Source of the DNA: Endotrypanum monterogeii
Taxonomy: Eukaryota; Euglenozoa; Kinetoplastea; Trypanosomatida; Trypanosomatidae
Assembly (NCBI GenBank): GCA_000333855.2
Contig: CM007316.1
Location: 479,726 to 543,725, forward strand
DNA length: 64,000 nucleotides
Direction: 5' to 3'
Below the pieces are notes generated by a model that was given only the letters and a program-made list of their open reading frames with translations, was not told where the DNA came from and did not search any database. This document shows, piece after piece, positions 1 to 11,541 of the stretch (the stretch's first letter is position 1; each line of letters starts with the position of its first letter). The translations under genes and the position numbers were made by a program.

Positions 1-44
1 TGACGATACTCCTCCAGTCAACTAATTCTATCACATTCTTGTGG

Positions 45-46
<2 letters not shown>

Positions 47-98
<52 letters not shown>

Positions 99-111
99 CT
101 GTGTGTGTGTT
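47..111. repeat. (AT)n followed by (GT)n microsatellite
   Basis: An almost pure AT dinucleotide run from 47 to 98, with one C interruption at 84, passes directly into a TG run from 100. Confidence 0.95.
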
Positions 112-1307
112 TGTTGGTCTGTATTATCGACTAGACGCTTCGAGTTGAGTCGGTAATCAATTGAGCGCGTTTCTCTACAGCAAGGTGATTGCCACAGGTA
201 TTAGGATAAACACACTCCCCCCCCCCCCACACACACACACCTCGTTATCTGAAATTATATGTGGTCAGCGCCTTGTTCCTCTAAAAGGAAGAGGGAGTGC
301 TGGACAGAACGCACTTATTCGATCACGGGCGTTCGATGCACTGGATTTCATTCGGGGAAGATGTCTCAGCACGCGTTTCGGAGAATTTGAACATGAGGTC
401 TCCTGTGAAATCCCGTGCGCTGAATGCTATTCTCAGCCCATCCACTTGGGGAATTCGCCTACAAAATAAAAGCAATGTCATTATGGTCCACAGACTAGCC
501 TCTTGCGAGCTTCGCTGAATGCGTGTTTATGTAATAGGAGATGCATAGACTCACTTTTTCTTGCGTGCGTGTGCCTGCAGTAGAAAATTATTTCTGTGTA
601 CATTTTATTTAATAGGTTTATGTGTACTTTTTTTTTATTTTTTAATGCCATGTGTATAAATCGTCAAGTGCGCCTTTTTCTTTCTTTTCATCTATTCTCT
701 GCCGCACTGTATATATATATGCATATTTGTTTCTGTCGAAGTGCAGTTTTTTTCCCCCTCCAAACGGCGTATTTTTGTGCGTGAGGGCGAGAGGACTTGA
801 ATAAATCTGGGTAGGAGCATGCACTGGCATCAACCCCTCGCATATCCCTCTATCGGGCTCCATGTTGATGAACAAAACGCCCTGGTGGATTGATATTCCC
901 AAGCACTATCCAGTTCACCTACTCCCCCCCCCTTTTTTTCCCGGCCTGTGATATTACGATCTCCGCTCGACGAGAGAACAGACACACGCAGAGTTTTACT
1001 CAAGGCGTGAAGGCCTTCTCAACTTCCCCCCCCCCCCGCCTCGCCTGCTTCTTCACCTCACCCCATTCGTTCTTTTATCGACACCTCCAGGGCGTGTATC
1101 TGGTATCTTGTGCTGACACATTATGTGTACACCGCCTTGTTCCTCTAGCTGGCCTCACATCAAAGCTAACGAGCATTTCAGTGGATTTTTATTTTCTATA
1201 AGAGTGAGAGGAGATGTCTACTCATCCAATCAGGAGGCGGGTCACACGAACGATGATCACGCAGGCTTAATAGCCCGAACGAAACCCTTTATGATTAGTT
1301 GTATTAC

Positions 1308-1309
<2 letters not shown>

Positions 1310-1340
<31 letters not shown>
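1310..1340. repeat. (AT)n microsatellite
   Basis: Pure TA dinucleotide run in the gene-free left flank. Confidence 0.95.
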
Positions 1341-1342
<2 letters not shown>

Positions 1343-1858
1343 ATTTTGTCACGCGCCACTGCCCGCAGTTTGTTGTGCATGAACTCAAGCGACATGATCA
1401 TGCTCGATGAAGTCAATCCGAACATCAACAGCAGCAACCAAAAAAAAAAATATATATATATGCGTTTCGGGGGATTTTTTTTGTTGCTGATGTCATTTAC
1501 CGTTATATTGTTTGTCAGCATACTGCGATTGTGTGTGTTGGCGTCGCTGATATTCGCTCTCGGCGTTGTCGAATGTGCGGCGGTGCTTCTCGATATAAAA
1601 TGTTGACAACGTACTCCTCATGTGCCCCATCGCCATCCTCTTACGATTTTGCCAACGCTGTTCACCACTACTTATTATTATTATTCAGAGGCCATCATAC
1701 ATATCCTTGCTCCCACCCTTCTGATAACCTGTGGCACCTCCGCCAGTGTTGGTGTGGCGGAGCCCTCCTTTCTTTCTGGACTAGATATATTAAATTTTTC
1801 CTCGAGCATGAAAGAAGATGGAGCGTGTCAGGACAGGCACAATCTCTTCGGCATACAA

Positions 1859-1885
1859 ACACACACACACACACACACACACACA
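1859..1885. repeat. (AC)n microsatellite
   Basis: Pure AC dinucleotide run, followed a few bases later by a run of ten A (1891-1900). Confidence 0.95.
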
Positions 1886-3402
1886 ATCGAAAAAAAAAAA
1901 GATGAATCCCATCTGATTCGCATCGACTCTTGCGCGAGATAGGGGAAACTATGCACTGCCCGAGTACAGTCCCACGAGCTTGCAGAAGTTTTTTCTACTA
2001 AGTAGAACAGGGAGCTGGTTCACAGAAAGAGTCGGGTGTATATGACAAGTATCTCTAGTGCTCACCTCCGACAGAGACTGCCAACTGAACGTGGCGACTG
2101 TGCATTGGATAGTGCTCCTAATGTGCAGGGGGGAAGAAGAAAAAAAAATGGTAGCGCCTGTAAGTTCACGCATCTATCCTCTAAATGTTTTTCAGTATAA
2201 TCAGCAGAGAGTGCGAAAACGCAATGCCCCGCCGTGGCACCTCGGCACGGGGGCAGATGCTGGTGCAGAAGTTGTCCGAGGAAAGAGAGACGCTATGCTG
2301 CGATTAGTTTCCCTAGCTGGCCGAATATTGATAAAATCTCTTTGTGTACTATATGTAATTTTTTTATGAGTGTATCGGTTTTTTTTTTTGTTATTGTTGC
2401 ACGGAACAGGTAGTTATCTCAGCTTTTTGTGTTATGGAGAAATCCTCTCTTTTTGGGAGCGCGCTCATCGAACATGCTTTTGTGTAGCTGCATGCTTTTG
2501 TTATCTATGTCCACACCTCCTGCGGTTTCATTTATTCTTTTCGTCAGTGTCTTGTTTTATCATGTGATTCAAAGTTACACGGGGTGGGTGCGTTACTCCC
2601 CCTTCATGTCTTTACCTTCACAGCCTCGCTCTATACCCTCCCCAACCTTCTGCAGGTTTATTCTCCACATCACCGGTTCCCTTTCTCCCTTTTCCCAGCT
2701 CCTTGTTGGGGGGGGGGCAAGGGGAACTGGGTGGATTCTATAAAGGGGGGAAACCCGGCGGGGTTCCCCCTCCCTCCTTTAGTGCGGAGGACAGACTTTG
2801 CCACACAGCCATAAAAGATGAAAAAGATAGGAGGAAGGAAAAAATATGTCACCGTCAGCGGAGATAATTTTTTTTTTCTATTCTGGCTCACAGATCCCAC
2901 GGACCGCTGAAGCTAACCCCGTATCGCAGAAAATGCACGGCCAAGAAATGAGGTATTGCCAACTCAAAGATTTCTCTGCTGCGGAATAGAGAGTGGCAGT
3001 AGAAATAATTCTCCACCCCCTCTGAGGAATTTACGGGCGTCGAATGAACTTGACAATATATTTCTTACGGTGTATAATCACAATATGTGATTATTATTGC
3101 TCTTCACTCGCTTCCCTTCTGTGTGTGCTCCTCACACACCCTACGTCGAAGTGCTACTACTGGCCTCTTCTTTTTGTCCTGTTTTTCTTCTCTTCACATC
3201 TTCCATGCGTCATCGGTGGATCACAGTGGTTCATGCAGGGAATTTTTTTTATTTCAAGTGACGAGGTACAGAAGATATTTGCACTGGGCTATATATATAT
3301 ATTTTTTTTTTTTCCTCTGTGTCGTGCTTCTTCATTCGCGGTGCCATTTTTAGTTTTTTGTCTTTTGGGGGGGAAAAACAGCCTTTACTTATGATCTTTC
3401 TT

Positions 3403-3424
3403 TATATATATATATATATATATA
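3403..3424. repeat. (TA)n microsatellite
   Basis: Pure TA run; a second one lies at 3539-3559 and a third, imperfect one at 3873-3899, so three AT tracts fall in the 620 bases before the SEC14-like gene. Confidence 0.9.
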
Positions 3425-4019
3425 CCATAACTTTTATCCCTTTATCCCCCGAGGAGGTTGTGTGATTCACGAGTCTGTAAAGGCAGCGACCAAGATATCC
3501 CCTACAACCATCCATCTCGTTGAATTTGTTTAGCTCTTTATATATATATATATATATATTTATTTATCGTCTGTGTGTGTGCGTGTGTGTGTGGGCGGGG
3601 GGACTTTCTTCTCCTTCATACATGTAACAGCATCCCTGCCACATGTTAATTCCTTCTGCTTTGCGTTCCATCTCTGGTTCACTACCGCTTTTTTTTGCTG
3701 TGATTACAGTAAACCATTATCTTCCACATGGGTGTTTCTGTACCGCATAGGAACGGTTTTTTTTTCTCGATCTGTTGAGTGTGGAATTTCCTTCAATTTT
3801 TTTTCGATTCATCCGGTGGACGGGCGCCATTGAATTTGTTAGGGTCTCGGATCACTATGTGTTAAATATTTCTATATATAAATATATATATATATATATT
3901 CTGCAAGCGCCCTACCTAATAACCGCAAAGCTTCAATATTGGTCGTTTCTATAAATAAAAAAAAACTAGCAGTTGGTAAGTTCCGCCATCAATCCCTTTT
4001 CTGACGTGTATAGTTCTCG

Positions 4020-6212
4020 ATGAACAAACTATCGGCTATCCTTTACAACGACGATGACCTGCTTTCGTCAACCACAGATGGCGTTTTTCTCGATCGTGAG
4101 CAGGAGCATCACGTAACGGAGACTATCAGTGCTCTTCGCCACCTATTAAGCTCTAGAAACGATAGTAGTTGTCGGGGGACGCCAGTGAAGGATCTTAATA
4201 GAAACGCAATTGTCCTAGAGTATCTCAGCTACTTTTCTTCTGGGCTCTTGCCCGGGGAGGCGCGTTACATACTCTTCCGCTATCTCAAGGCTAATGGTAT
4301 GAGCATCAAACGTGCACTCCGACAAATGACGCGTGCTGTAGAGATGATCGAGGAACAGCAACTGCGCAATGTGACTCTGTGCCCATGCATGATTCCGACG
4401 CGCGGATTCGATGAGTTTTTCATTGGCCAAGAAATCGGATATTCTCATACAAATACCACTTGCGAAAACCATCATGTGGAATACAACAGACGTAATCCAA
4501 AGGAGAATCTGCAAGGTAACGCCTGCCGCAGACATTCCGAGGAGAAGCCCTACGACGTGAAAACAACGGAGGTGACACACGAATCAGCACTGCCCGCCAT
4601 CCCGCGTACCACCAACAACCTCTCGGCGAGAGCCACGGCCATGCCGCGGGGGGCCGCTAACTTCACAGCTCTCGGCAAATCTACACACCCTCTCTCCACT
4701 TTCCTGGATGCAGAATCAAAAACCAGCGATTACCAGAGAGCTCGTGAGTCATGGTGTTTTTTCCCATCAATCCTCTCCTTTGTTTACGGTGAAGGGCTGG
4801 ACCGCCGCACACCTGCGTCGAGCTCTGACACACCAACAACGGCTTCCCTTTCTTCTCGTACGAGGAGCAATGGCAGCTTTTTCTCGACCATATCCATCGG
4901 CGGTGATGGCAGCGATAACGAAGTGACAGACAAACTGCAGACCCAGAACACGGATGAAGTGTTCGTGGACCACAGCGAGGGTTTGGTTCTTCCAGTGGGA
5001 AAACTCTACGGGAGTATGTACACGTACAGCCTCAACTGGCCGTGCGCAGTGGAGTCGATTCTCCAGATCGTCAGAAAGCACGTGCCATTTGCGTTCCATT
5101 ACTGTGACATGGAAGGACGCCCGGTTTTGTACTTTCGTCTTGGCCAGCTGAACTCGAGAACGCTAAGGAAAGAGATTTTTTCACTTTCCCCAGTCGATGC
5201 TGAGCCCCGCGCACTGGTTGCAGTATTTTTGACGTACATCTTTCTTGTGGTAGAGCAACTCATCCGGTACTGCAACCGCCGGAACTATGACGTCGTCGGC
5301 CAAGGCGATGCCCACTCGATGGTGTCGTGGCTCGCTAGGCAAAAACAACAGACGGCGGAGTTTTCGCGTTTGCCTGCCGCCGCCACCACCGTCCCCAGCA
5401 AAGTTCGAGTCGGATCGTGCACTATTGTTATTGACTGCGCAGGCGTGAAAGGGGGACCTTTCCTCTACACACCTCTCCTTGCTATTCTGCGGTCCGCCAT
5501 TCAAACGAATATGCCCCTGTTCCCGGAGTTAGTACATCACATATACGTTGTCAACTGCACTGCCGTCGTGAGGTTGTCGTATTTGTTTCTCAGACCAGTA
5601 CTCCAACAGCGCACCAGTCAAAAAATAACTTTTATCGGCAAAAAGAGCACGGCTGCTACCTTGTGCCAACACATCAGTAGTCACCTGGTCCCGTCTGAGC
5701 TTGGAGGCGGCTGCAAGTGTGCTGGCGGTTGTATTCCCAGCGTGGCCCCAAGTGATGACGTGGAACCGGCTACGTCACAGAGTCCCAAGACCAGCTACTC
5801 CTCCTCGATTTTGACTTCACCGCACGCACGCAGCGGCATAGATATGATTTGTAGGTACGATGAAGATGAACGCGCCGGTCGCTGTTTCCACTGTACCTGT
5901 AAGCGGATTTTTTTAAAGGGGCGAGGCTCGCACAGTGTGTGTTTCGCAATGGATGCGAATAAAGAATTTATTTGGGACTTTTTGGTGAAGTCGAACAATG
6001 CCGTGACCTTCACAGCTTTCTTTGTCTCGGGCGGCAACGATGGCATGATGTTTTCTCTAGCGCAGGGGCGACGAGTGCGTGTGGAGGCAGGCCACTACAT
6101 CTGCCCTTCAATCGGGACCATCATCCTCAAATGGAGTAACGAGCACATCTTCAGTCGATGCTTAGTAAACATCAAAGTGTACTGCGAAAGAGGTTGCGGT
6201 GGTTCTTTTTGA
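4020..6212 (+). CDS. SEC14-like lipid-transfer protein with C-terminal GOLD domain
   Basis: 730 residues. Three parts are visible. Residues about 81-109 match the CRAL-TRIO N-terminal helices (FRYLKANGMSIKRAL). Residues about 345-563 match the SEC14 lipid-binding lobe, including a strand IVIDCAGVKGG and the late motif VPSELGGG, which corresponds to the family's LPxEYGG. Residues about 630-722 look like a GOLD beta-sandwich (motif VEAGHYICPSIGTIILKWSN). The order CRAL-TRIO then GOLD is that of SEC14L/patellin proteins, which bind phospholipid or other lipids and work at Golgi and endosomal membranes. Unusually, about 230 Ser/Thr-rich, probably disordered residues separate the N-terminal helices from the SEC14 lobe. 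ATG at 4020 is the first in frame. Family assignment is solid by motif; ligand is unknown. Confidence 0.85.
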   Translation: MNKLSAILYNDDDLLSSTTDGVFLDREQEHHVTETISALRHLLSSRNDSSCRGTPVKDLNRNAIVLEYLSYFSSGLLPGEARYILFRYLKANGMSIKRALRQMTRAVEMIEEQQLRNVTLCPCMIPTRGFDEFFIGQEIGYSHTNTTCENHHVEYNRRNPKENLQGNACRRHSEEKPYDVKTTEVTHESALPAIPRTTNNLSARATAMPRGAANFTALGKSTHPLSTFLDAESKTSDYQRARESWCFFPSILSFVYGEGLDRRTPASSSDTPTTASLSSRTRSNGSFFSTISIGGDGSDNEVTDKLQTQNTDEVFVDHSEGLVLPVGKLYGSMYTYSLNWPCAVESILQIVRKHVPFAFHYCDMEGRPVLYFRLGQLNSRTLRKEIFSLSPVDAEPRALVAVFLTYIFLVVEQLIRYCNRRNYDVVGQGDAHSMVSWLARQKQQTAEFSRLPAAATTVPSKVRVGSCTIVIDCAGVKGGPFLYTPLLAILRSAIQTNMPLFPELVHHIYVVNCTAVVRLSYLFLRPVLQQRTSQKITFIGKKSTAATLCQHISSHLVPSELGGGCKCAGGCIPSVAPSDDVEPATSQSPKTSYSSSILTSPHARSGIDMICRYDEDERAGRCFHCTCKRIFLKGRGSHSVCFAMDANKEFIWDFLVKSNNAVTFTAFFVSGGNDGMMFSLAQGRRVRVEAGHYICPSIGTIILKWSNEHIFSRCLVNIKVYCERGCGGSF

Positions 6213-6223
6213 ATTTTTTGTCT

Positions 6224-6260
<37 letters not shown>
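6224..6260. repeat. (CT)n-(AT)n compound microsatellite
   Basis: A CT run to 6240 switches directly to an AT run to 6260. It begins only about 12 bases after the stop codon of the SEC14-like gene, so it lies in its 3' UTR. Confidence 0.95.
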
Positions 6261-7742
6261 GAGGTCCCTGGCGAAGGCGCCAGCGCGGCTAGAGGGAAAC
6301 AACATGTTTTGTAAAGCAGAGTGATATGAGGCGAGGGATCGGCGGCGTGGGGTCTCACTCCCGAGAAAAATTTCAAACCGATCTTGAGCGAGATTTTCGT
6401 GCAGAAGATGGGCATCTCTCCCTGTGGAAATGGCAGAGATAAAGTTCCAGGTGCACAGAGCCGACAACAACGCTCATTGTGGTTCATCTGATGAGTAGAG
6501 GGGGGGGTGCAGCACAACTTTGTCGCTACTCTTTTTCTTACTCGGCGTTGCCTTTGTCAAGGAAGGCCGAGTGTCGTACATCACAAGAAATTTTGAAATC
6601 GTAATCGAGTTGAGCTCAACCTTCTGTGTACACTGTCGACCGTTTGAGCGCGGTCCTGATTTTGCCTTTCCTCCTCAATGTTTCCACGCCACGGCATCTC
6701 ACTGGTATCAGTACGTAGATTTGGGAGTATCGCACTGTGATGGTGAGACTACTGCAAATCGGTAAAAAGAGTGTGATGCCTTTTAGGGGGTTCTGGCATC
6801 GCGTCAGTAAGGAGACCGAGGATCAAGGGGAAGAAGAAAGGGGCGCCAACACGTAGACGAGATCGGACGACTACCCCTGCACCTTTTCTATTATTTTTTT
6901 TTCCGCCGATTGCCAGTCATTCTATGGGATAGATGCGTCGACTACACCATGTACTGTATTTCTCGGCACGTACCTGTACTTACTGTACTGCTCTTGTTTT
7001 TTTTTCCCCTATCCGTGAATCCCCATGGGCTGCCCGAATCTAAGAGGAAGGAATTGACAAAAGCTGATGCTGAGTCCACTCTTCCCATTCTTTCAGGGTC
7101 TCCGCTCGAGAACCCCACAACTTTCATTACAAGAGTTTTTTTTTGGGGGGGGGGAGGGAGGGGTTTGGTCAAGACACAGAACTCGTAAAATGCACATCTA
7201 CCTTCGAAGCCCGCGTCATTGAGAAATTGTCTTCATTTCCCCGACACTCCAGCGAGGGGGACAAAAGAATGGTTTGATGGGTATAACCCCTCCCCACACA
7301 CGCTCCAATCGGATGACTCGGGGGCGGATGTGGATTTCTTCCATACGGGTAATGGGGCTGTTTGTTCTTCAGAGCTAAGAGGTGGTACACAATATACCGA
7401 CTGTGTGGTAAAACTTACGGTGTTGCTGCGGCTGTACTCGTCGGTGGGGGTATCTTAGCTGCTTCTCGTAGTCTAGCTTCATTTTTTCACCGCCTTGCAC
7501 CGATCCCTCACTCGTCCTGCTTTTTTCTCTAGGTACTGCTGCAACGGTTCAGATCGAAAAGCAACCATGGTGCCCCTCTAGAGTCAATTTTTCTTTTTAT
7601 GTGGGCATATGTGAGTTTTCCCTGTCTTCTGCAGAGCAAGTGGACTCACCTCGGTAAAGATGACGACACTCACCTCTTTCGTTCCTCACAATGCTGAGGG
7701 CTTCTTCGTGGGTTCGTTGCTCAGTAGACTGCAAGTACAACA

Positions 7743-7764
7743 TGTGTGTGTGTGTGTGTGTGTG
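7743..7764. repeat. (TG)n microsatellite
   Basis: Pure TG run that continues imperfectly as GCGTGTG to about 7770. Confidence 0.9.
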
Positions 7765-8860
7765 CGTGTGCCTGCGTGTCTGTGTGTTGTTTTGAAAGTC
7801 GAAAACGCGAGGGTTGAAGGTTCCATGGTGAGGGAAAAAGGAGTCATACAAAATGTAGTGTGTCTCGTCTATATACTGCTGTGCTGTAGGTTTATTTAAG
7901 CTGCCCTCTTTTTACCGTTTTTTTTTTTAATGCTTTCTTCAAAATCCTGTCTCTCCCCTCCCTCCCCCCCCCCTCCTAAATATATTTTTTCACACACAAA
8001 AGACTTGCGGGTAATAGAAACGGAAATCGATTTGTTCGTATATGTTCATATACATCTTGACATGTAGTGAATGGCGGACTGCTCTACACAAATACACACG
8101 TATATGTGTATAATCTATTCTTATATTTTCACGTGAGTAGTGGGCGTCATCAAACATTCATAATGTTCGTGTATGTGCGCTCGTGTGTTTGTAGAAGAGC
8201 TTCTACAAGCTATCCAGTGTTTTTGCCCCTTGTGTTGATGCGTGCATATAACTGTACAGAGAAAATCTGAATCGCACACCTCTACACCCGTGTACCACCC
8301 GCCGACGTTGGCGCTCGGTCGACTTTCAGCACACTAGACCATATTTATTCATCCATATAGCTTTTATTTACTTTTTTTTCAGCTTGATTCACACAAGTAG
8401 CTTTACCTTCAATAAGGTAACTATATGTATGTATATAGTTTAGCTCGACCTTAATCTTTTAATATCCTGCTAGTATTGAATTCAGCGTGAATAGAAAATG
8501 CTCAGCACAGTCTTGGGGTTCCTCAGGCGATGCGTACTGGGGTGAGTTGAAAAGAAAAAAAAAGGACGAGGAACTTATCTGCGGTCGTTGAAAGTAACCA
8601 AGAATTTTTTCCCAGGTTGTGCGCTTTGTGCACCTCGTTGACGTTTGCTATGTGCGCACCAAAAAAAAAAAAAAAAATACGGTAGATAATGCGAGCGTTT
8701 CCCATTTTTTCCCGCTGCTCTTCTTCCTCATTTTTACTTCTCCCTGTCTGGCTTGTATTCCCCGGACGAGGTTGGATCCGCCCACCTTGTGGCATTTCAA
8801 AGGTATTGAAGTACTGAAGATACAGTGAGTGACATCACGGTGACTGGTAGCCTCTGCAGC

Positions 8861-8885
8861 AATTTCTTTTTTTTTTTCGGGGCAG
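8861..8885 (+). promoter_or_regulatory. Predicted spliced-leader acceptor for RPB7
   Basis: A run of about twelve T follows a short T-rich stretch, and the first AG after it is at 8884-8885. No ATG occurs between this AG and the RPB7 start at 9065, giving a clean 5' UTR of about 180 nt. Confidence 0.6.
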
Positions 8886-9064
8886 TGTCGTAGGTACGTA
8901 GATCGGTAGAGGGGGAACACACGCAAAGAAAAAAAATAATCTAGCCTCACGTGTAGTATACGTTTTGCTAAACACATACATACACATCTTCTACTTATTA
9001 CACGACGCATATAAACTCTCTGTCGGTGCTCACCGGAAGTGGAGGTCATACAAAGGAAAACAGA

Positions 9065-9664
9065 ATGTTCTACAAAATCGTTCTTCAACGCACAGTAAAT
9101 GTGAAGCCAACAGATCTGTGCAACACGCTGAATCGCAGCCTCCTGACGTTTCTGCGGGAGGCAGTAGAGGGAAAGCCACTACCGTCGCCGGACAGTGTTG
9201 CCAGCATTGCACTTGACTTCACCACAGCAACCAAGTCTTCAGCGATGGTGATTGCTGTCCTTGATATTCTGAATGCCGAGACGCTGCAGGGAAAGGTGCT
9301 TGATGATGGGAGTGTGTCATTCCGACTGACTTACGAAGCAATGGTCCTGAAGCTCCACCGCGGTGAGGTTCTCGATCTGCTGGTAAGTGAAGTGGACGAT
9401 ACTGGGTTCTGGGTGAGTGTTTATGGTGTGAATAAGCTTTTCGTTAACCGCAATCAAATGGGCGAGGATATCCAAACAGGAAAATCCGAGTGGTCTTTCG
9501 AGACAGAGACCTCTGCTTGGGTTAGTCAAGACGATCGTCGCTCCATCAAGAAGGATACGATGGTGCGACTAAGGGTAATAGCGGAGACGCCGCAGTCAGA
9601 GCGAGGCATGGCGGTCGGTACCATCGGTGCCCCTTTTTTGGGGCCGCGTGTCAGCAGCTACTAG
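9065..9664 (+). CDS. RPB7: RNA polymerase II subunit RPB7
   Basis: 199 residues. It starts MFYKI, as RPB7 of other eukaryotes typically starts MFY, and shows the two-part layout of the family: an N-terminal RNP-like domain with the conserved MVIAVLDI strand and GKVLDDGSVSFRLTYEAMVLK segment, then an S1/OB-type domain from about residue 90 (HRGEVLDLLVSEVDDTGFWVS). The end AVGTIGAPFLGP matches the family's AIGSLMDDYLG pattern. RPB7 pairs with RPB4 to form the stalk of RNA polymerase II, which in trypanosomatids makes spliced-leader RNA and the polycistronic pre-mRNAs. I chose ATG 9065 over a GTG-initiated extension because MFY is the family start. The Pol III paralog RPC25 is the main alternative, but the end fits RPB7 better. 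Confidence 0.88.
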   Translation: MFYKIVLQRTVNVKPTDLCNTLNRSLLTFLREAVEGKPLPSPDSVASIALDFTTATKSSAMVIAVLDILNAETLQGKVLDDGSVSFRLTYEAMVLKLHRGEVLDLLVSEVDDTGFWVSVYGVNKLFVNRNQMGEDIQTGKSEWSFETETSAWVSQDDRRSIKKDTMVRLRVIAETPQSERGMAVGTIGAPFLGPRVSSY

Positions 9665-10336
9665 CGGGGGAGACCAGGAGTCAAACAAGCTCACTGAATC
9701 CGAGCAAAATCACCCAAAGCATTCACCACAAGAACCTTGTGCACAACCACACACTGTGGAGAGGAAAGGGGGGGTGGAGAGGGGTTAGGGCTGGCGCATA
9801 ATGCGCCGCACGCCTAGGCCCGTGCTTTGTCGCTTTAGGGGTCGCGCCTATATCTCTTTCCAGGTCGTCAAAGAGTGTTATCGCGCATGTCTGTGTGTGC
9901 GTTTACGTATCCGTGCTGTGCCGTACGTCCCGCTTGGTGAAGTGTACGCCAGTCTGTCTCGGTATAATTGTGTCAAATGCGGGTTCAGAAAAAGTTGCCG
10001 AGCAGCGTTTGGAAAGTTCTCATATTTGTGGTTTTTTTTCTTTTACGTTCTTGTATCCGTGACCAGACGAGAGGGGCGCTTGCCTACATAGGTAAAAGGT
10101 GAGGTGCTCCATTCCGGGTGCGCTTGTGGTGTTCAAAAGTCATCGTTTCTGCTATTGCCCAAGTGTTGCATAGTCACACCGTAATTTAAGCAGACCTCAT
10201 TACAAACACACACACACACACGCATCGTCAGATTTCCCTACTTCTCACACGATAGCGCGTACGCGTGTTCACGCTATTGTCCCATTAATTGTATTTATTC
10301 TACCCTCCATTTCCCAATTGGCAACCTCATGACTGT

Positions 10337-10375
<39 letters not shown>

Positions 10376-10420
10376 TACGTAAACACACCTAAAGGGTGAA
10401 GTAGCGTGCACACCGACGCG
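9665..10420. other. Spacer between RPB7 and small membrane protein
   Basis: No gene seen. It contains a short (CA)n at 10204-10220 and a longer one at 10339-10371, just before the next gene. Confidence 0.6.
10339..10371. repeat. (AC)n microsatellite
   Basis: Pure AC run ending 49 bases before the ATG of the small membrane protein. Depending on where the spliced leader is added it lies in or just outside the 5' UTR. Confidence 0.95.
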
Positions 10421-10711
10421 ATGACAGCCAGTGCACCTCCCCAGACATCGGCAGGCCCGCCGCAGCAGCCATCCTCTCGCACTGACTGGTGTAAAAAGGC
10501 TGTCGTTGGTGCCTCCATTCTTATCGTATTGGGGATCGCATGGAGGTCCGTTTATGCGAGTAACCAGAAAGAAATGAATCTTCGCCGCGCCTTGCGTAAG
10601 TCCCAGAGCGTTCACGCAGCCCTTAACGACGTGCCTGCACGTCGGTTCTCCACTATCGATGCGCGCCCATCCGCTGCCCAGAAGAATGATTTGATCGAGC
10701 GGTACGGGTGA
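10421..10711 (+). CDS. Small single-pass membrane protein, function unknown
   Basis: 96 residues from ATG 10421. The first 20 residues are rich in Ala, Pro, Ser and Gln. Residues about 27-46 (AVVGASILIVLGIAWRSVYA) form one clear hydrophobic helix, followed by a basic, polar tail (RRALRKSQS). This looks like a tail or signal-anchor protein, for example of the mitochondrial or ER membrane. I do not recognise the family. Support for a real gene is the protein-like composition, the membrane helix, and its position in the same-strand block with an upstream C/T-rich stretch (about 10290-10316) and an AG at 10393-10394; the short length leaves doubt. Confidence 0.5.
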   Translation: MTASAPPQTSAGPPQQPSSRTDWCKKAVVGASILIVLGIAWRSVYASNQKEMNLRRALRKSQSVHAALNDVPARRFSTIDARPSAAQKNDLIERYG

Positions 10712-11501
10712 AGGGTGGAATATTAAAGGTCAAAGTAAGCCTGAGTTACCTGATCACGATCTACTTCGCTTTATTATTATTATTATTATTATTTCCCCCT
10801 CCCCCTACCCTCCATGGACTTTGTGGTTGTTTTCCTCCGCAGAATAATAGGGGGTTTCAGTGTGCTCGGCAGGGATTCGCCTCATTGTGGATCTTTCATT
10901 TCTCCTCCTCTGTACTTTTTCGAAGATCTTCGCTGAATATTGTTCAGCCCTCTGTCAAAAGCTGCGAAATAATAATTTAAAAAAGATTACCTTAGTAGTG
11001 ATATGTTTTCAGTTGTCGATCTTACTGGTGGTATGATTTCCGAATCACTCGTCTTCACAAGATTAGAGAATAAATGTGTCATGTAACTGTGCGGGTGGAT
11101 GAAATGCATCGAACAACAACAACAACAAAAAAACGAATGTGCACGCAGGTGCAAGAGCATCCGGGCATACCTCTTCAATCCTGCTTGACACTGTGTGGCG
11201 CTTGGTCCATCTGGAAATCCGATCCGCTGTCTGTCATGCATAGTATTACGGACCTCTCCACAATAAAATGAGGGAGCATATGGCTTCGATGTTAGATCGT
11301 ATTTCTCGCAACGCTGCAGTATTTCGCCGTTCCAGACACACCCGTCTAAATCCGTCTTCCTCTCGCGTGTTCTCCTCCATTTACCTCTTCTTTTATGGAA
11401 AAAATGGTGTATACAAACAAACTCGAATTTCTTACACGTGATCATGCTTGCTATTTTTTACCGTACATCCGTTACATGTGTGCAATTTCATATAGCCACT
11501 A

Positions 11502-11504
11502 ATA

Positions 11505-11540
<36 letters not shown>
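11502..11540. repeat. (AT)n microsatellite
   Basis: AT run with one C interruption at 11523. Confidence 0.95.

Positions 11541-11541
<1 letters not shown>

Larger units (their letters stand above)
1..4019. other. Gene-free left flank
   Basis: No open reading frame here has protein-like composition or a recognisable motif on either strand; the short frames present translate into low-complexity Phe/Ser/Tyr-Ile strings from T-rich and AT-repeat DNA. It holds (AT)n, (CA)n, poly-C and poly-T tracts. It could be the 3' flank of a gene outside the window plus the 5' flank of the SEC14-like gene, or part of a strand-switch region whose other side is not visible. Confidence 0.6.
6213..9064. other. 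Gene-free spacer between SEC14-like gene and RPB7
   Basis: About 2.8 kb holding a CT/AT microsatellite, poly-T, poly-C and GT tracts. Frames in it are short and compositionally biased; I see no gene. The last 200 bases carry the RPB7 splice-acceptor signal. Confidence 0.6.

Noticed and set aside
161..518. Overlapping frames near the left edge
   Set aside because: Short, non-ATG start for the longer one, overlap each other, no protein-like features.
1128..1146. 15-base match CGCCTTGTTCCTCTA shared with about 268-282
   Set aside because: A pair of 15-base matches is expected by chance in 64 kb; flanks do not extend the match, so no retroposon such as SIDER is claimed.
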